Below, one piece after another: positions 40,160 to 47,401 of a stretch of DNA of 47,401 bases. Under the pieces are notes generated by a model. The model had not been told where the DNA came from, did not search any database, and was given only the letters and a program-made list of their open reading frames with translations. A program made the position numbers and the translations under genes. The stretch comes from JACVRU01 sp040902725 (lineage in GTDB: Bacteria > Actinomycetota > Thermoleophilia > Gaiellales > Gaiellaceae). The DNA is taken from positions 1 through 47,401 of the forward strand of contig JBBDWU010000008.1 of the NCBI GenBank assembly GCA_040902725.1, read 5' to 3'. Each line of letters opens with the position of its first letter. Position 1 is the stretch's first letter.

Positions 40160-41734
40160 ATGGTGCTTTTTGCCGCCTTTGCGACCGTCCTTTCCCTGCT
40201 CGTCGCGGGCGGCTCCGGCGCGCGCGCGGACGTCGAGCCCGCCTCGGTCCTGACGCTCTCCGTCAGCGGCCGCGGGTGGGGCCACGGGGTCGGGATGAGC
40301 CAGTGGGGCGCGTACGGATTCGCGCAGCGCGGCTCGACCTACGACCAGATCCTCGCGCACTACTACTCCGGTACGGAGCTCGTGAAGGGCGCGGGGACGC
40401 GCGTCCGCGTGCTGCTCGTCGAGAGCGCCGCCTCGGCGCTGATCGGCTCGTTCTCGTCCTTCGTCGCCGAGGACTCGGCCGGCGAGCGCCGCGAGCTGGA
40501 GGCGGCGAGCTATCGGATCGGGCCCGAGCTCGAGCTCGGCGGCGCCCCGCTCACGCCGCCGGTCACCCTCACGGCCCAGGGCGACCCGCTGCTCCTCAAC
40601 GGGGCGGCGTACCGCGGGACGGTCCAGCTCACGGTTCAGAACAACCGGCTGCGCGTGATCAACACGCTGCCGCTGGAGCAGTACCTGCTCGGCGTCGTGC
40701 CGCGTGAGGTGCCCTCGGACTGGCCGGTGGAGGCGCTCAAGGCGCAGGCGGTCGCCGCCCGCTCCTATGCGGTCGCGACCCGCAAGACGAACGCCGACTT
40801 CGACGTCTACGCGGACACCCGCAGCCAGGTCTACGGCGGCATCGGCGCGGAGGCCGGCACGACGACCGCCGCCGTGCAGGCGACCGCGCGCGAGGTGCTC
40901 CGCTACGAGGGCCGGATCGCGACCACCTACTTCTTCTCGACCTCGGGCGGCCGCACGGCGGACATCACCGAGGTCTGGGGCTCTCAGCCGGTGCCATATC
41001 TCGTCTCGGTGCCCGATCCGTACGACTCGGCCTCCCCCTACCACCGCTGGGGCCCGGTGGCCGTCCCGAGCGCGAAGCTGAAGCGAGTCCTGAAGCTTCC
41101 CTCCGCCCCCGTCGACGCCCGCGTCATGGCCTCCCGCTCCGGGTGGGCGACCCAGCTCGTGCTCACGCTGGCCGACGGGAGCGAGACGAGCGTCCCGGCG
41201 GGCACGGTGCGCTCGGCACTCGAGCTGCGGTCGAGCTGGTTCCGGACCGGACTGCTGTCTCTCCGGCCGCCGGACAAGACGCCGGCGGTCTTCGGGACGA
41301 AGGCGCGCGTGGCCGGCTTCGTGCGCGGGGTCGGCGGCGTCACGCTCGAGCGCCGCGCGCTCGGCGGCGCCTGGGAGCCCGTGACAGCGGTCGCCAAGGG
41401 CGAGTTTGCCGTGCCCTTCCGGGCGGAGCAGACCGCGGACTACCGCCTCGTCACGAGCAAGCTCAAGGGCGCTCCGCTGCGCGTGCAGGTTGCGCCGCGC
41501 GTCACCCTGAAGGAGCCCTTCCGAGGCACGGTGCGGCCGGTGCTGCCCGGAGCGATCGTCGTCGTCCAGCGCCGGGAGGGGGCGCGCTGGGTGAGCGCGG
41601 CCACGGCCACGGTCGACGAGCAGGGCGCCTACGAGGTCTCGCTGGAGCCCGCGCCGGGCACCTACCGCGTGCGCCTGGCCCCCGGCAGCGGATTCGCCGT
41701 CGGCATCTCTCGCACGCTGAGCGTTTCAGGGTGA
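40160..41734 (+). CDS. secreted SpoIID/LytB-domain protein
   Basis: A 524-residue exported protein. A signal peptide (1-24) is followed by a segment GRGWGHGVGMSQWGAYGFA, then the SpoIID domain with LPLEQYLLGVVPREVPSDWP and ALKAQAVAARSYAVA, FSTSGGRTA and VPYLVSVPDPYD. SpoIID of Bacillus is a lytic transglycosylase acting on peptidoglycan; in non-sporulating bacteria relatives act in wall remodelling. C-terminal beta-domains (from about 375) look like binding modules. Key acidic Glu residues (QYLLGVVPREVP) are kept. It overlaps the S8 protease by GTGA. Confidence 0.9.
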   Translation: MVLFAAFATVLSLLVAGGSGARADVEPASVLTLSVSGRGWGHGVGMSQWGAYGFAQRGSTYDQILAHYYSGTELVKGAGTRVRVLLVESAASALIGSFSSFVAEDSAGERRELEAASYRIGPELELGGAPLTPPVTLTAQGDPLLLNGAAYRGTVQLTVQNNRLRVINTLPLEQYLLGVVPREVPSDWPVEALKAQAVAARSYAVATRKTNADFDVYADTRSQVYGGIGAEAGTTTAAVQATAREVLRYEGRIATTYFFSTSGGRTADITEVWGSQPVPYLVSVPDPYDSASPYHRWGPVAVPSAKLKRVLKLPSAPVDARVMASRSGWATQLVLTLADGSETSVPAGTVRSALELRSSWFRTGLLSLRPPDKTPAVFGTKARVAGFVRGVGGVTLERRALGGAWEPVTAVAKGEFAVPFRAEQTADYRLVTSKLKGAPLRVQVAPRVTLKEPFRGTVRPVLPGAIVVVQRREGARWVSAATATVDEQGAYEVSLEPAPGTYRVRLAPGSGFAVGISRTLSVSG

Positions 41735-43383
41735 AAGCGGCCGCGGCGATCCTCGTCGCGGCAGCGGCCCTGGCGGGTGCGGGCACCGCGGACGCTGCGC
41801 GCTTCGCCGTCGGCTTCGCCGAGGGGACCGAGCCGGCGACGCTCGCGGCGGCGCTCGAGCGCGCGACGGCGGGGAAGGTCACGTACGGCCTGGCCGACCT
41901 CGGCGCGCTCACCCTGACGGCAGCCAGCGCCCATGGCGTCCGGCGGCTGCCCGGCGTGGCCTACGTCGAGCGGCTCGACCGGGCACGGCGGCCGGCATTC
42001 GCTCCTTCCGATCCGCTCGCCCCGCGGCAGTGGTACCTGGCGAAGATCCGCGCCTTCGACGCCTGGGCCGAGCAGCCCCCGCTCGCCGGCCCGCTCGTCG
42101 CGATCATCGACTCCGGCATCGACGGCGACCATCCCGAATTCAAGGACAAGATCGTGGCCTCCCGCAGCTTCGTCGGCGGCAAGGCGACCGTCGACGAGCT
42201 CGGCCATGGGACGTTCGTCGCGGGAATCGTCGCGGCCCGCCAGAACGCGCAGGGGATCGCGGGGATCGCGTGGCCGGCCGACCTGCTGGTGGCAAAGGTG
42301 GTCGGGCCCGACCGGACGATCTCGCTCGAGGCCGAGGTGAAGGCGATCCGCTGGGCCGTCGACCGCGGCGCTCGCGTCCTCAACATGAGCCTGGGCGGCA
42401 TCCGGAACCCCAGGAACCCGGAGGAGGACACGTTCTCACCGCTGGAGGCCGCCGCGATCGACTACGCCTACGCCCGCGGAGCGGTGATCGTGGCGGCGGT
42501 CGGCAACGCCGACCAGGCGCCGCGGCGTCCCTGGACCTGGGCGAACTACCCCGCCGCGCTGCCGCACGTGATCGGAGTCAGCGCCGTCTCGCGCGACGGC
42601 TCCGTCCCGTCGTTCTCGCATCGCGACCGCATCTACAACGACGTCGCCGCCCCCGGCACCGAGATGCTCTCCACCTTCCCGCGCCCGCTGACCGCCGCGC
42701 GGCCGCAGTGCGCCAACCAGGGCTACTCCGACTGCGGCCCCGAGGAGTACCGCCGCGCCGAGGGCACGTCGTTCGCCGCACCGCAGGTCTCCGCGGCGGC
42801 GGCGCTGCTGCTCAGCGTGCGGCCCGACCTCGTCCCGAGCCAGGTGATGGCGCTGCTCACGCGGAGCGCCGTCGACGCGAACGCCAGCACCGGCTGCAGC
42901 GTCTGCCCGCTGCTCCGCGACCAGTACACCGGCTTCGGCGTCCTCGACGTGACCGCCGCGCTGACCCAGGCGCTCTCCGGCCCCCTCCCCCGCGCCGACG
43001 TGCTCGAGCCGAACGACGACGCCGGCGCGAAGGCGCGCACGGTCGCGGGCCGGCAGGGCTCGGTGCGGGCGACGCTCGACTACTGGGACGACCAGTCCGA
43101 CGTCTACCGCGTGCGGCTCTTCCCCGGCCAGCGCCTCTTCGTCAACGTCAACGGGCCGCCGGGAACGCGCGTGTACCTGTGGCGGCCGGGGACGAGCGGC
43201 ATCGACAAGCTCGCCGTGCTGGCGAGCCGCCGCCGCGTCGCCCAGTCGGCGCAGCAGGGCGCGAATCAGCGTTTCTCGTATCGCGTGCCCGTGAAGCGCG
43301 GCGGCTTCTACTTCGTGCACGTGAAGCTCGAGGCCGAGGGCGGCGGCCCATATAGCCTCAGCTTTGCCAAGAGCCCCCGCTAG
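41731..43383 (+). CDS. secreted subtilisin-like serine protease (S8) with C-terminal pre-peptidase domain
   Basis: A 550-residue exported protease. Signal peptide (1-22), short inhibitor-like propeptide (to about 85; ends VAYVERLDRARR), catalytic domain with Asp127 (VAIIDSGIDGDHP), His159 (ELGHGTFVAG) and Ser346 (GTSFAAPQVSA), and a C-terminal beta domain (about 440-550) opening with VLEPNDDAGAKA and including YRVRLFPGQRL, a PPC-type motif. Four Cys (NQGYSDCG and GCSVCP regions) may form disulfides. Its GTG overlaps the SpoIID-type gene, so the two secreted proteins are coupled; the protease could process the SpoIID protein (inference). Confidence 0.94.
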   Translation: MKAAAAILVAAAALAGAGTADAARFAVGFAEGTEPATLAAALERATAGKVTYGLADLGALTLTAASAHGVRRLPGVAYVERLDRARRPAFAPSDPLAPRQWYLAKIRAFDAWAEQPPLAGPLVAIIDSGIDGDHPEFKDKIVASRSFVGGKATVDELGHGTFVAGIVAARQNAQGIAGIAWPADLLVAKVVGPDRTISLEAEVKAIRWAVDRGARVLNMSLGGIRNPRNPEEDTFSPLEAAAIDYAYARGAVIVAAVGNADQAPRRPWTWANYPAALPHVIGVSAVSRDGSVPSFSHRDRIYNDVAAPGTEMLSTFPRPLTAARPQCANQGYSDCGPEEYRRAEGTSFAAPQVSAAAALLLSVRPDLVPSQVMALLTRSAVDANASTGCSVCPLLRDQYTGFGVLDVTAALTQALSGPLPRADVLEPNDDAGAKARTVAGRQGSVRATLDYWDDQSDVYRVRLFPGQRLFVNVNGPPGTRVYLWRPGTSGIDKLAVLASRRRVAQSAQQGANQRFSYRVPVKRGGFYFVHVKLEAEGGGPYSLSFAKSPR

Positions 43384-44012
43384 AGCAGTTCTTCTTCGGG
43401 GACCTCGCGCAGGACGCGCGCGGGGTTGCCGACGACGACTACCCGCGGCGGCACGTCCTTCGTGACGACGGCGCCCGCTCCCACGAAGGCCTCCTCGCCG
43501 ATCTCGACCCCCGGGCAGAGGACGGCCCCGCTGCCGACCCGCGCGCCCCGGCGGATCGTCGGACCCTTGCGGAGCCCGTGGCGGCGCTCCGTGCGACCCA
43601 TGAAGTTGTCGTTCGTGGTGATGACGCGGGGGGCGATGAAAACGTCCTCCTCGAGGGTCGAATAGGCCGTGATGTAGGCGTCGGCCTGGATCTTGGTCAT
43701 CGCCCCGACGGTGGTGTCGTTCTCGATCAGCGAGCCGCGGCCGACCACGACGTCGTCGCCGAGCTCGACCCGCTCGCGCACGCAGGCCTGGTCGCCGACG
43801 ATTACGCGCGCCCCGAGCCGCGAGCCCGCGAAGACGATCGCGCCGGTGGAGACGATCGTCCCCGGCCCGAGCTCGGCGGGCGGCAGGGGCTCGCGCTTGG
43901 CGGTCGAGCGCGGCGAGAGCGTGGGCTGCTTGCCGACCACGGCTCCGTCGAGGATCTGGCAGCCCTCCCCGACCACGGTGCCCGGATAGACGATCGCGCT
44001 TGGCGAAATCAT
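43380..44012 (-). CDS. left-handed beta-helix acyltransferase, WbpD/WlbB-like
   Basis: A 210-residue hexapeptide-repeat (LbH) transferase. Many [LIV]-G-x4 repeats run through it, and it ends with GAVVTKDVPPRVVVVGNPARV, as in UDP-2-acetamido-3-amino-glucuronate N-acetyltransferases. An ITTNDNFMGRTERRHG loop is typical of sugar-nucleotide N-acetyltransferases such as WbpD. ATG 44012 overlaps the oxidoreductase stop (ATGA). It is the last gene of the UDP-sugar operon and would acetylate a 3-amino group made by a missing aminotransferase. Confidence 0.85.
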   Translation of the reverse strand: MISPSAIVYPGTVVGEGCQILDGAVVGKQPTLSPRSTAKREPLPPAELGPGTIVSTGAIVFAGSRLGARVIVGDQACVRERVELGDDVVVGRGSLIENDTTVGAMTKIQADAYITAYSTLEEDVFIAPRVITTNDNFMGRTERRHGLRKGPTIRRGARVGSGAVLCPGVEIGEEAFVGAGAVVTKDVPPRVVVVGNPARVLREVPEEELL

Positions 44013-44986
44013 GCAGGGACGGCGGCGAGCGAGCTCTGGAGCTGCTCGAGCGCCCGGACGACGGCCAGGCCGGCGCGCGCTTCGCCGTGGTCGCCGGGCC
44101 CGGCTTCGACGAGCGAGAGGAAGTGCTGGCACTCCAGCTTCAGCGGCTCGTCGTTCGAGATCTTGGGGCTGAACTTGTCGCCGGTGCGCGTCTGCCACTC
44201 CCCATACCGCTCGGCGGGCTTCCAGGCCGCTTTCTCGTACACGGTCACCTTGTGCTCCAGCTCCATGTCGTCGAAGACGACCATCTTGTCCCGCCCGACG
44301 ACGGTGATCCGCCGCACCTTGTGCGGGTCGAGCCACGACAGGTGCATGTGCGCGATCTTCCCGGAGGGGAAGCGCAGGTAGCAGAAGACGACGTCCTCGA
44401 CGCCCGGCGTCAGGAACGCGTTGCCGTCGGCGCGCAGCTCGCTCGGCTCCTCGCCGAGCAAATGCAGGATGACCGAGAGGTCGTGGACGCCGAGCGACCA
44501 GAGCGCGTTCTCGTCCTGGCGGATCTTGCCGAGGTTCTGGCGGTTGCCGTAGACGCAGAGGACGTCGCCCAGCGCGCCCTCGTCGACCAGCCCCTTCAGC
44601 ATCGCCACGCCCGGGTGGTAGAGCAGCAGATGCGCCGGCATCAGCACCAGGTCGCGCTCCGTCGCCAGCGCGCAGAGCTCCTCCATCTCGGCGGCGCGCA
44701 TGGCGGGCGGCTTCTCGACGAGCACGTGCTTGCCCGCCTGGAGCGCCCGCTTCGCGAGCTCGTAGTGGGTGGGGACGGGAGTGGCGATCACGACCGCCTC
44801 GAGGTCGGCGTCGGCGAGCAGCTCGTCGAAGTCGCCGGTCGTCCGCGCCCGCGGGTACCGGGCCGACATGCGCTCGCGCAGGCCGGGCTCCACGTCGCAG
44901 AGCCAGCGGAGGTCGGCCAGTTCGTCGAAGTTGCGGGCGAGGTTCGGGCCCCAGTAGCCGAGGCCCGCGATGCCGACCTGGATCAA
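44009..44986 (-). CDS. Gfo/Idh/MocA-family oxidoreductase, WbpB/WlbA-like, TTG start
   Basis: A 325-residue NAD-dependent oxidoreductase. It begins with a Rossmann fold (QVGIAGLGYWGPNLARNF), the family lysine in VLVEKPPAM and the catalytic HDLSVILHLLG region. In the WbpB/WlbA group the enzyme oxidises C3 of UDP-GlcNAc-uronic acid. Neighbours (dehydrogenase, acetyltransferase, 2-epimerase) fit that role. The start is TTG 44986, giving a TTGA overlap with the dehydrogenase stop; no better start precedes GxGxxG. Confidence 0.9.
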   Translation of the reverse strand: MIQVGIAGLGYWGPNLARNFDELADLRWLCDVEPGLRERMSARYPRARTTGDFDELLADADLEAVVIATPVPTHYELAKRALQAGKHVLVEKPPAMRAAEMEELCALATERDLVLMPAHLLLYHPGVAMLKGLVDEGALGDVLCVYGNRQNLGKIRQDENALWSLGVHDLSVILHLLGEEPSELRADGNAFLTPGVEDVVFCYLRFPSGKIAHMHLSWLDPHKVRRITVVGRDKMVVFDDMELEHKVTVYEKAAWKPAERYGEWQTRTGDKFSPKISNDEPLKLECQHFLSLVEAGPGDHGEARAGLAVVRALEQLQSSLAAVPA

Positions 44987-46290
44987 AGCTTCCAGACCTT
45001 GCCGTTCCCGCTGCCGTCCCGGCCGGTCGCGTTGCGGAAGTCGACGACGAGCTTGGCGCGCTCGACCAGGCCGGGGTAGTCGATCGAGGAGTGCGCCGTG
45101 ACGATCGCGACGCAGTCGTAGCGCTCCGCCTCGAGCGGGACGGAGGTCAGCCCGAGCTCGGGCAGCGCCGGGACGTGCGCGTCGTGGTAGGCGACCTGCG
45201 CGCCGTCCTCCTGAAGCAGCTCGATCAGCTTGATCGCCGGCGACTCGCGCATGTCCCCGATGTCGGCCTTGTAGGAGACGCCGACCACGAGGATCGCGGC
45301 GCCGCGCACCGCTCGCTCCTGCGAGTTCAGCGCCCGCGTGAGCTTCTCGCGGCACCAGTAGGGCATGTTCTCGTTGACGCGGCCGGCGAGCTCGATGAAC
45401 TCGGTGTAGAAGTCGTACTCGCGCGCCTTCCAGGTCAGGTAGAAGGGGTCGATCGGGATGCAGTGACCGCCGAGACCCGGGCCGGGCTTGAAGCTCATGA
45501 ACCCGAACGGCTTGGTGGCGGCCGCATCGACGACCTCCCACACGTCGATCCCCATCCGGTCGCAGAGCTGAGCCAGCTCGTTGACGAGCGCGATGTTGAC
45601 CGAGCGGAAGATGTTCTCCAAGAGCTTCGTCAGCTCCGCGGCCTCCGGCGAGGAGACCTCGACCACCGTGTCGACTGCGCTGCCGTAGAGGGCCGCCGCG
45701 CGCGCTGTGCACTCCGGCGTCAGGCCGCCCACGACCTTCGGCGTGGTCTTCGTCGTCCAGTCGGTGCGGCCCGGGTCGACGCGCTCGGGGGAGAAGGCGA
45801 CGTTGAAGTCGGTGCCGGCCGTCAGGCCCGAGCCGCGCTCGAGGCCGGGCGCGACGAGCTCGCGCGTCGTCCCCGGGTACGTCGTCGACTCGAGCACGAC
45901 GAGGTGCCCCGGCTTCAGGCGCTCCGCGATCTTCTCGACGGCGCCCGCGATGATCGAGAGATCAGGCTCGCGCTGGCGGGAGAGGGGAGTGGGGAGCGCG
46001 ATCAGGATGGCGTCGGCGTCGCGGAGGACGTCGTAGTCGAGCGTCGCGCTGAGCCGACCGTCGCGGACAAACCCGCCGAGCGCCTCCGACGGCACGTCCT
46101 CGATGTGGCTCTCGCCCCGGTTGAGCGCCGCGACGACGTCGGCGACCACGTCGACGAGCACGACGGTGCGGCCGGCCTCCGCGAAGGCAAGCGCCAGCGG
46201 CAGGCCGACGTAGCCGGCGCCGACGATGGCCAGGTCGGCCCGTCCCACGACGGGCTCTCCGAGCGCGGCGTGCTCCTCGAGCCGACTCAT
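44983..46290 (-). CDS. nucleotide-sugar 6-dehydrogenase (UDP-GlcNAc/UDP-ManNAc type, WbpA/WecC-like)
   Basis: A 435-residue enzyme that oxidises C6 of UDP-HexNAc to the uronic acid with two NAD. It has NAD motif IVGAGYVGLPLALAFAEAG, ESTTYPGTT, NVAFSPERVDPG, KPFGFMSFKPGPGLGGHC with catalytic Cys277, and a C-terminal GVSYKADIGDMRESPA domain. SPERVDPG and the general layout favour UDP-GlcNAc or UDP-ManNAc over UDP-glucose. ATG 46290 overlaps the epimerase stop (ATGA). Confidence 0.92.
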   Translation of the reverse strand: MSRLEEHAALGEPVVGRADLAIVGAGYVGLPLALAFAEAGRTVVLVDVVADVVAALNRGESHIEDVPSEALGGFVRDGRLSATLDYDVLRDADAILIALPTPLSRQREPDLSIIAGAVEKIAERLKPGHLVVLESTTYPGTTRELVAPGLERGSGLTAGTDFNVAFSPERVDPGRTDWTTKTTPKVVGGLTPECTARAAALYGSAVDTVVEVSSPEAAELTKLLENIFRSVNIALVNELAQLCDRMGIDVWEVVDAAATKPFGFMSFKPGPGLGGHCIPIDPFYLTWKAREYDFYTEFIELAGRVNENMPYWCREKLTRALNSQERAVRGAAILVVGVSYKADIGDMRESPAIKLIELLQEDGAQVAYHDAHVPALPELGLTSVPLEAERYDCVAIVTAHSSIDYPGLVERAKLVVDFRNATGRDGSGNGKVWKL

Positions 46291-47321
46291 GAGGCCGCAA
46301 GCGTAGCCAGCAGGTCGGCGATGCGGGTGGCGGCGCGCCCGTCGCCGTAGAGCGGCGGCGCGTCGTCCGGCATGCGGGCCTCGGCCACAGCGGCGACGAG
46401 CAGATCGGGGTCGTCGTCGACGAGGACGTTCGCGCCGGTCTCGACCGTGTCCACCCACTCGGTGGACGGCCGGGCGGTCACGCACGGCACGCCGTGCCAG
46501 TACGCCTCTTTCTGAAGGCCGCCCGAGTCGGTGACGACGACTCGGGCCTGCGAGAGGACGGCCGTCAGCTCGAGGTAGCCGAGCGGCTCGGTCACGCGGA
46601 CGTGGTCCGCGACCAGGACCCCGTCCAGCGCGGCCCGCGTGCGCGGATGCGCGGGGAAGAGGACCGGGTCGTCGAGGCGGTTCAGCCCCTCCACGATCCG
46701 TCCCAGCCGGGGCTGGGAGACATTGGCCTCGCGGTGGATGGTGGCGAGCACGTACGAGCCACGGGGGAAGGGTGGCTCGAACCGGTCGCGCGCCAGCGGC
46801 GCAAAGAGGAGCTGGGCGTCGTACATCACGTCCCCGACCACTTCGATGCGGCCGGCGACGCCCTCGCTCTCGAGGATGTCGCGCGAGCGCTCGTCCGGGC
46901 AGAGCAGCAGCGTGGCAAGGCGGTCGGTTTCGATCCGGTTGTGCTCCTCGGGCATCGACAGGTCGCCGCTCCGCAGCCCCGCCTCCACGTGCGCGAGCGG
47001 GAGCTCGAGGGCGGCGGCGGCGCGGGCACCGGCAAGCGTCGAGTTCGTGTCGCCGTAGACGAGCAGCCAGTCCGGGGCTTCGGCTCGCGCAGCCTTGGCG
47101 ATCGCGGGCTCCATCAGGGTGGGGTCGGAGGTGCGCAGATCGAGGCGGTGGCGCGGCTCCTGCAGGCCCAGCTCCTCGAAGAAGACCTGCGACAGCTCGC
47201 GGTCGTAGTGCTGCCCCGTGTGCAGTACGACTTCGTCGATTTCTCGCTCTCGGAGGGCCAGTGAGAGGGGCGCCGACTTGATGAATTGCGGTCGATTGCC
47301 GACGACCGAGAGCACCTTCAC
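46287..47321 (-). CDS. wecB: UDP-N-acetylglucosamine 2-epimerase (non-hydrolysing), WecB/WbpI-like
   Basis: This 344-residue GT-B-fold enzyme interconverts UDP-GlcNAc and UDP-ManNAc, or the 3-acetamido uronic acid forms in WbpI. Motifs are VVGNRPQFIKSAPL, HTGQHYDRELSQVFFEELGL, VYGDTNSTLAGA, HVEAGLRSGDLSMPEE-NR and VTDSGGLQKEA. It is a bit shorter than typical (360-380). GTG 47321 has TAGTGT seven bases upstream and so leads the operon wecB-wbpA-like-wbpB-like-wbpD-like. The gene symbol is by family; WbpI is equally possible. Confidence 0.92.
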   Translation of the reverse strand: MKVLSVVGNRPQFIKSAPLSLALREREIDEVVLHTGQHYDRELSQVFFEELGLQEPRHRLDLRTSDPTLMEPAIAKAARAEAPDWLLVYGDTNSTLAGARAAAALELPLAHVEAGLRSGDLSMPEEHNRIETDRLATLLLCPDERSRDILESEGVAGRIEVVGDVMYDAQLLFAPLARDRFEPPFPRGSYVLATIHREANVSQPRLGRIVEGLNRLDDPVLFPAHPRTRAALDGVLVADHVRVTEPLGYLELTAVLSQARVVVTDSGGLQKEAYWHGVPCVTARPSTEWVDTVETGANVLVDDDPDLLVAAVAEARMPDDAPPLYGDGRAATRIADLLATLAAS

Positions 47322-47327
47322 CAGGGC

Positions 47328-47334
47328 TACACTA
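47328..47334. promoter_or_regulatory. shared -10 core for the UDP-sugar operon and tRNA-Lys
   Basis: TACACTA gives TACACT on the plus strand (47328-47333), 14 bases before the tRNA, which fits a short 5' leader. On the minus strand it gives TAGTGT (47334-47329), 7 bases before the wecB GTG. The same one-base offset as at 7925-7931 and 30201-30207. Confidence 0.5.
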
Positions 47335-47347
47335 CGCGCCGCGCCCC

Positions 47348-47401
47348 GGGCCGTTAGCTCAGTTGGTAGAGCAGGGGACTCTTAATCCCAAGGTCGAAGG
47401 T
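47348..47401 (+). tRNA. tRNA-Lys (anticodon CTT), truncated at the window end
   Basis: The first 54 bases of a tRNA: acceptor 5' strand GGGCCGT, D-arm GCTCAGTTGGTAGAGC, anticodon arm GGGGA-CTCTTAA-TCCCA with CTT at positions 34-36, then the variable loop and start of the T arm. The 3' acceptor strand is beyond the window. Base 27-43 is a G-A mismatch; the rest of the anticodon stem pairs. Confidence 0.9.

Overview
This window is about 47.4 kb of very high-G+C (roughly 70%) bacterial chromosome with no mobile elements. The FAS-II genes, separate accD and accA, a MshD-like tandem GNAT, NDH-2, LigD, TANNNT promoters placed 6-9 nt before start codons, and heavy GTG use all suggest a free-living actinobacterium. 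A deep-branching class such as Thermoleophilia is plausible, but that placement is inference.

Layout from left to right. (1) 1-7383: the 3' part of gyrA and a MerR-like regulator, then an nfeD-slipin-galT operon on the minus strand, then a secreted peptidoglycan amidase. (2) 7370-17158: birA, divergent from a long plus-strand lipid block: sigma factor-fabZ-fabH-fabD-fabG-fabF, then HAD hydrolase-MshD-like acetyltransferase-zinc-ribbon arginase homologue-accD-accA. BirA supplies the biotin that the accD/accA carboxylase partner needs. (3) 17422-28938: ligD; a minus-strand operon helicase(DUF1998)-amidinotransferase-NDH-2-GNAT; thiD-thiL; a minus-strand dpm-thioredoxin pair; polX. (4) 28928-36766: nudix and otsB; a TSUP transporter split over two genes; a ZIP transporter; a secreted M23 peptidase; a membrane protein; an hsp20-lon operon. 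(5) 37058-47321: envelope polysaccharide genes, namely a complete dTDP-L-rhamnose set (rmlA-C-D-B), secreted SpoIID and subtilisin-like proteins, and a four-gene UDP-sugar operon on the minus strand. (6) 47348 onward: the start of a tRNA-Lys(CTT).

The most striking feature is how genes are packed and started. Twenty neighbouring pairs share a 4-bp stop/start overlap: ATGA, GTGA, TTGA and, in three cases, apparently CTGA. Seven of eight convergent pairs overlap at their 3' ends. Most operon-leading genes have a TANNNT hexamer 6-9 nt upstream of the start codon and so look leaderless. At several divergent junctions only 18-20 bp separate the two start codons, and one 7-bp core appears to supply the -10 element for both strands.

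No gene-free stretch exceeds 300 bases. The largest gaps (12887-13147, 17159-17421, 40008-40159, 36909-37057) hold hairpins, DnaA-box-like sequences or possible micropeptides and are described below. No CRISPR array, insertion sequence, prophage gene or riboswitch was seen.
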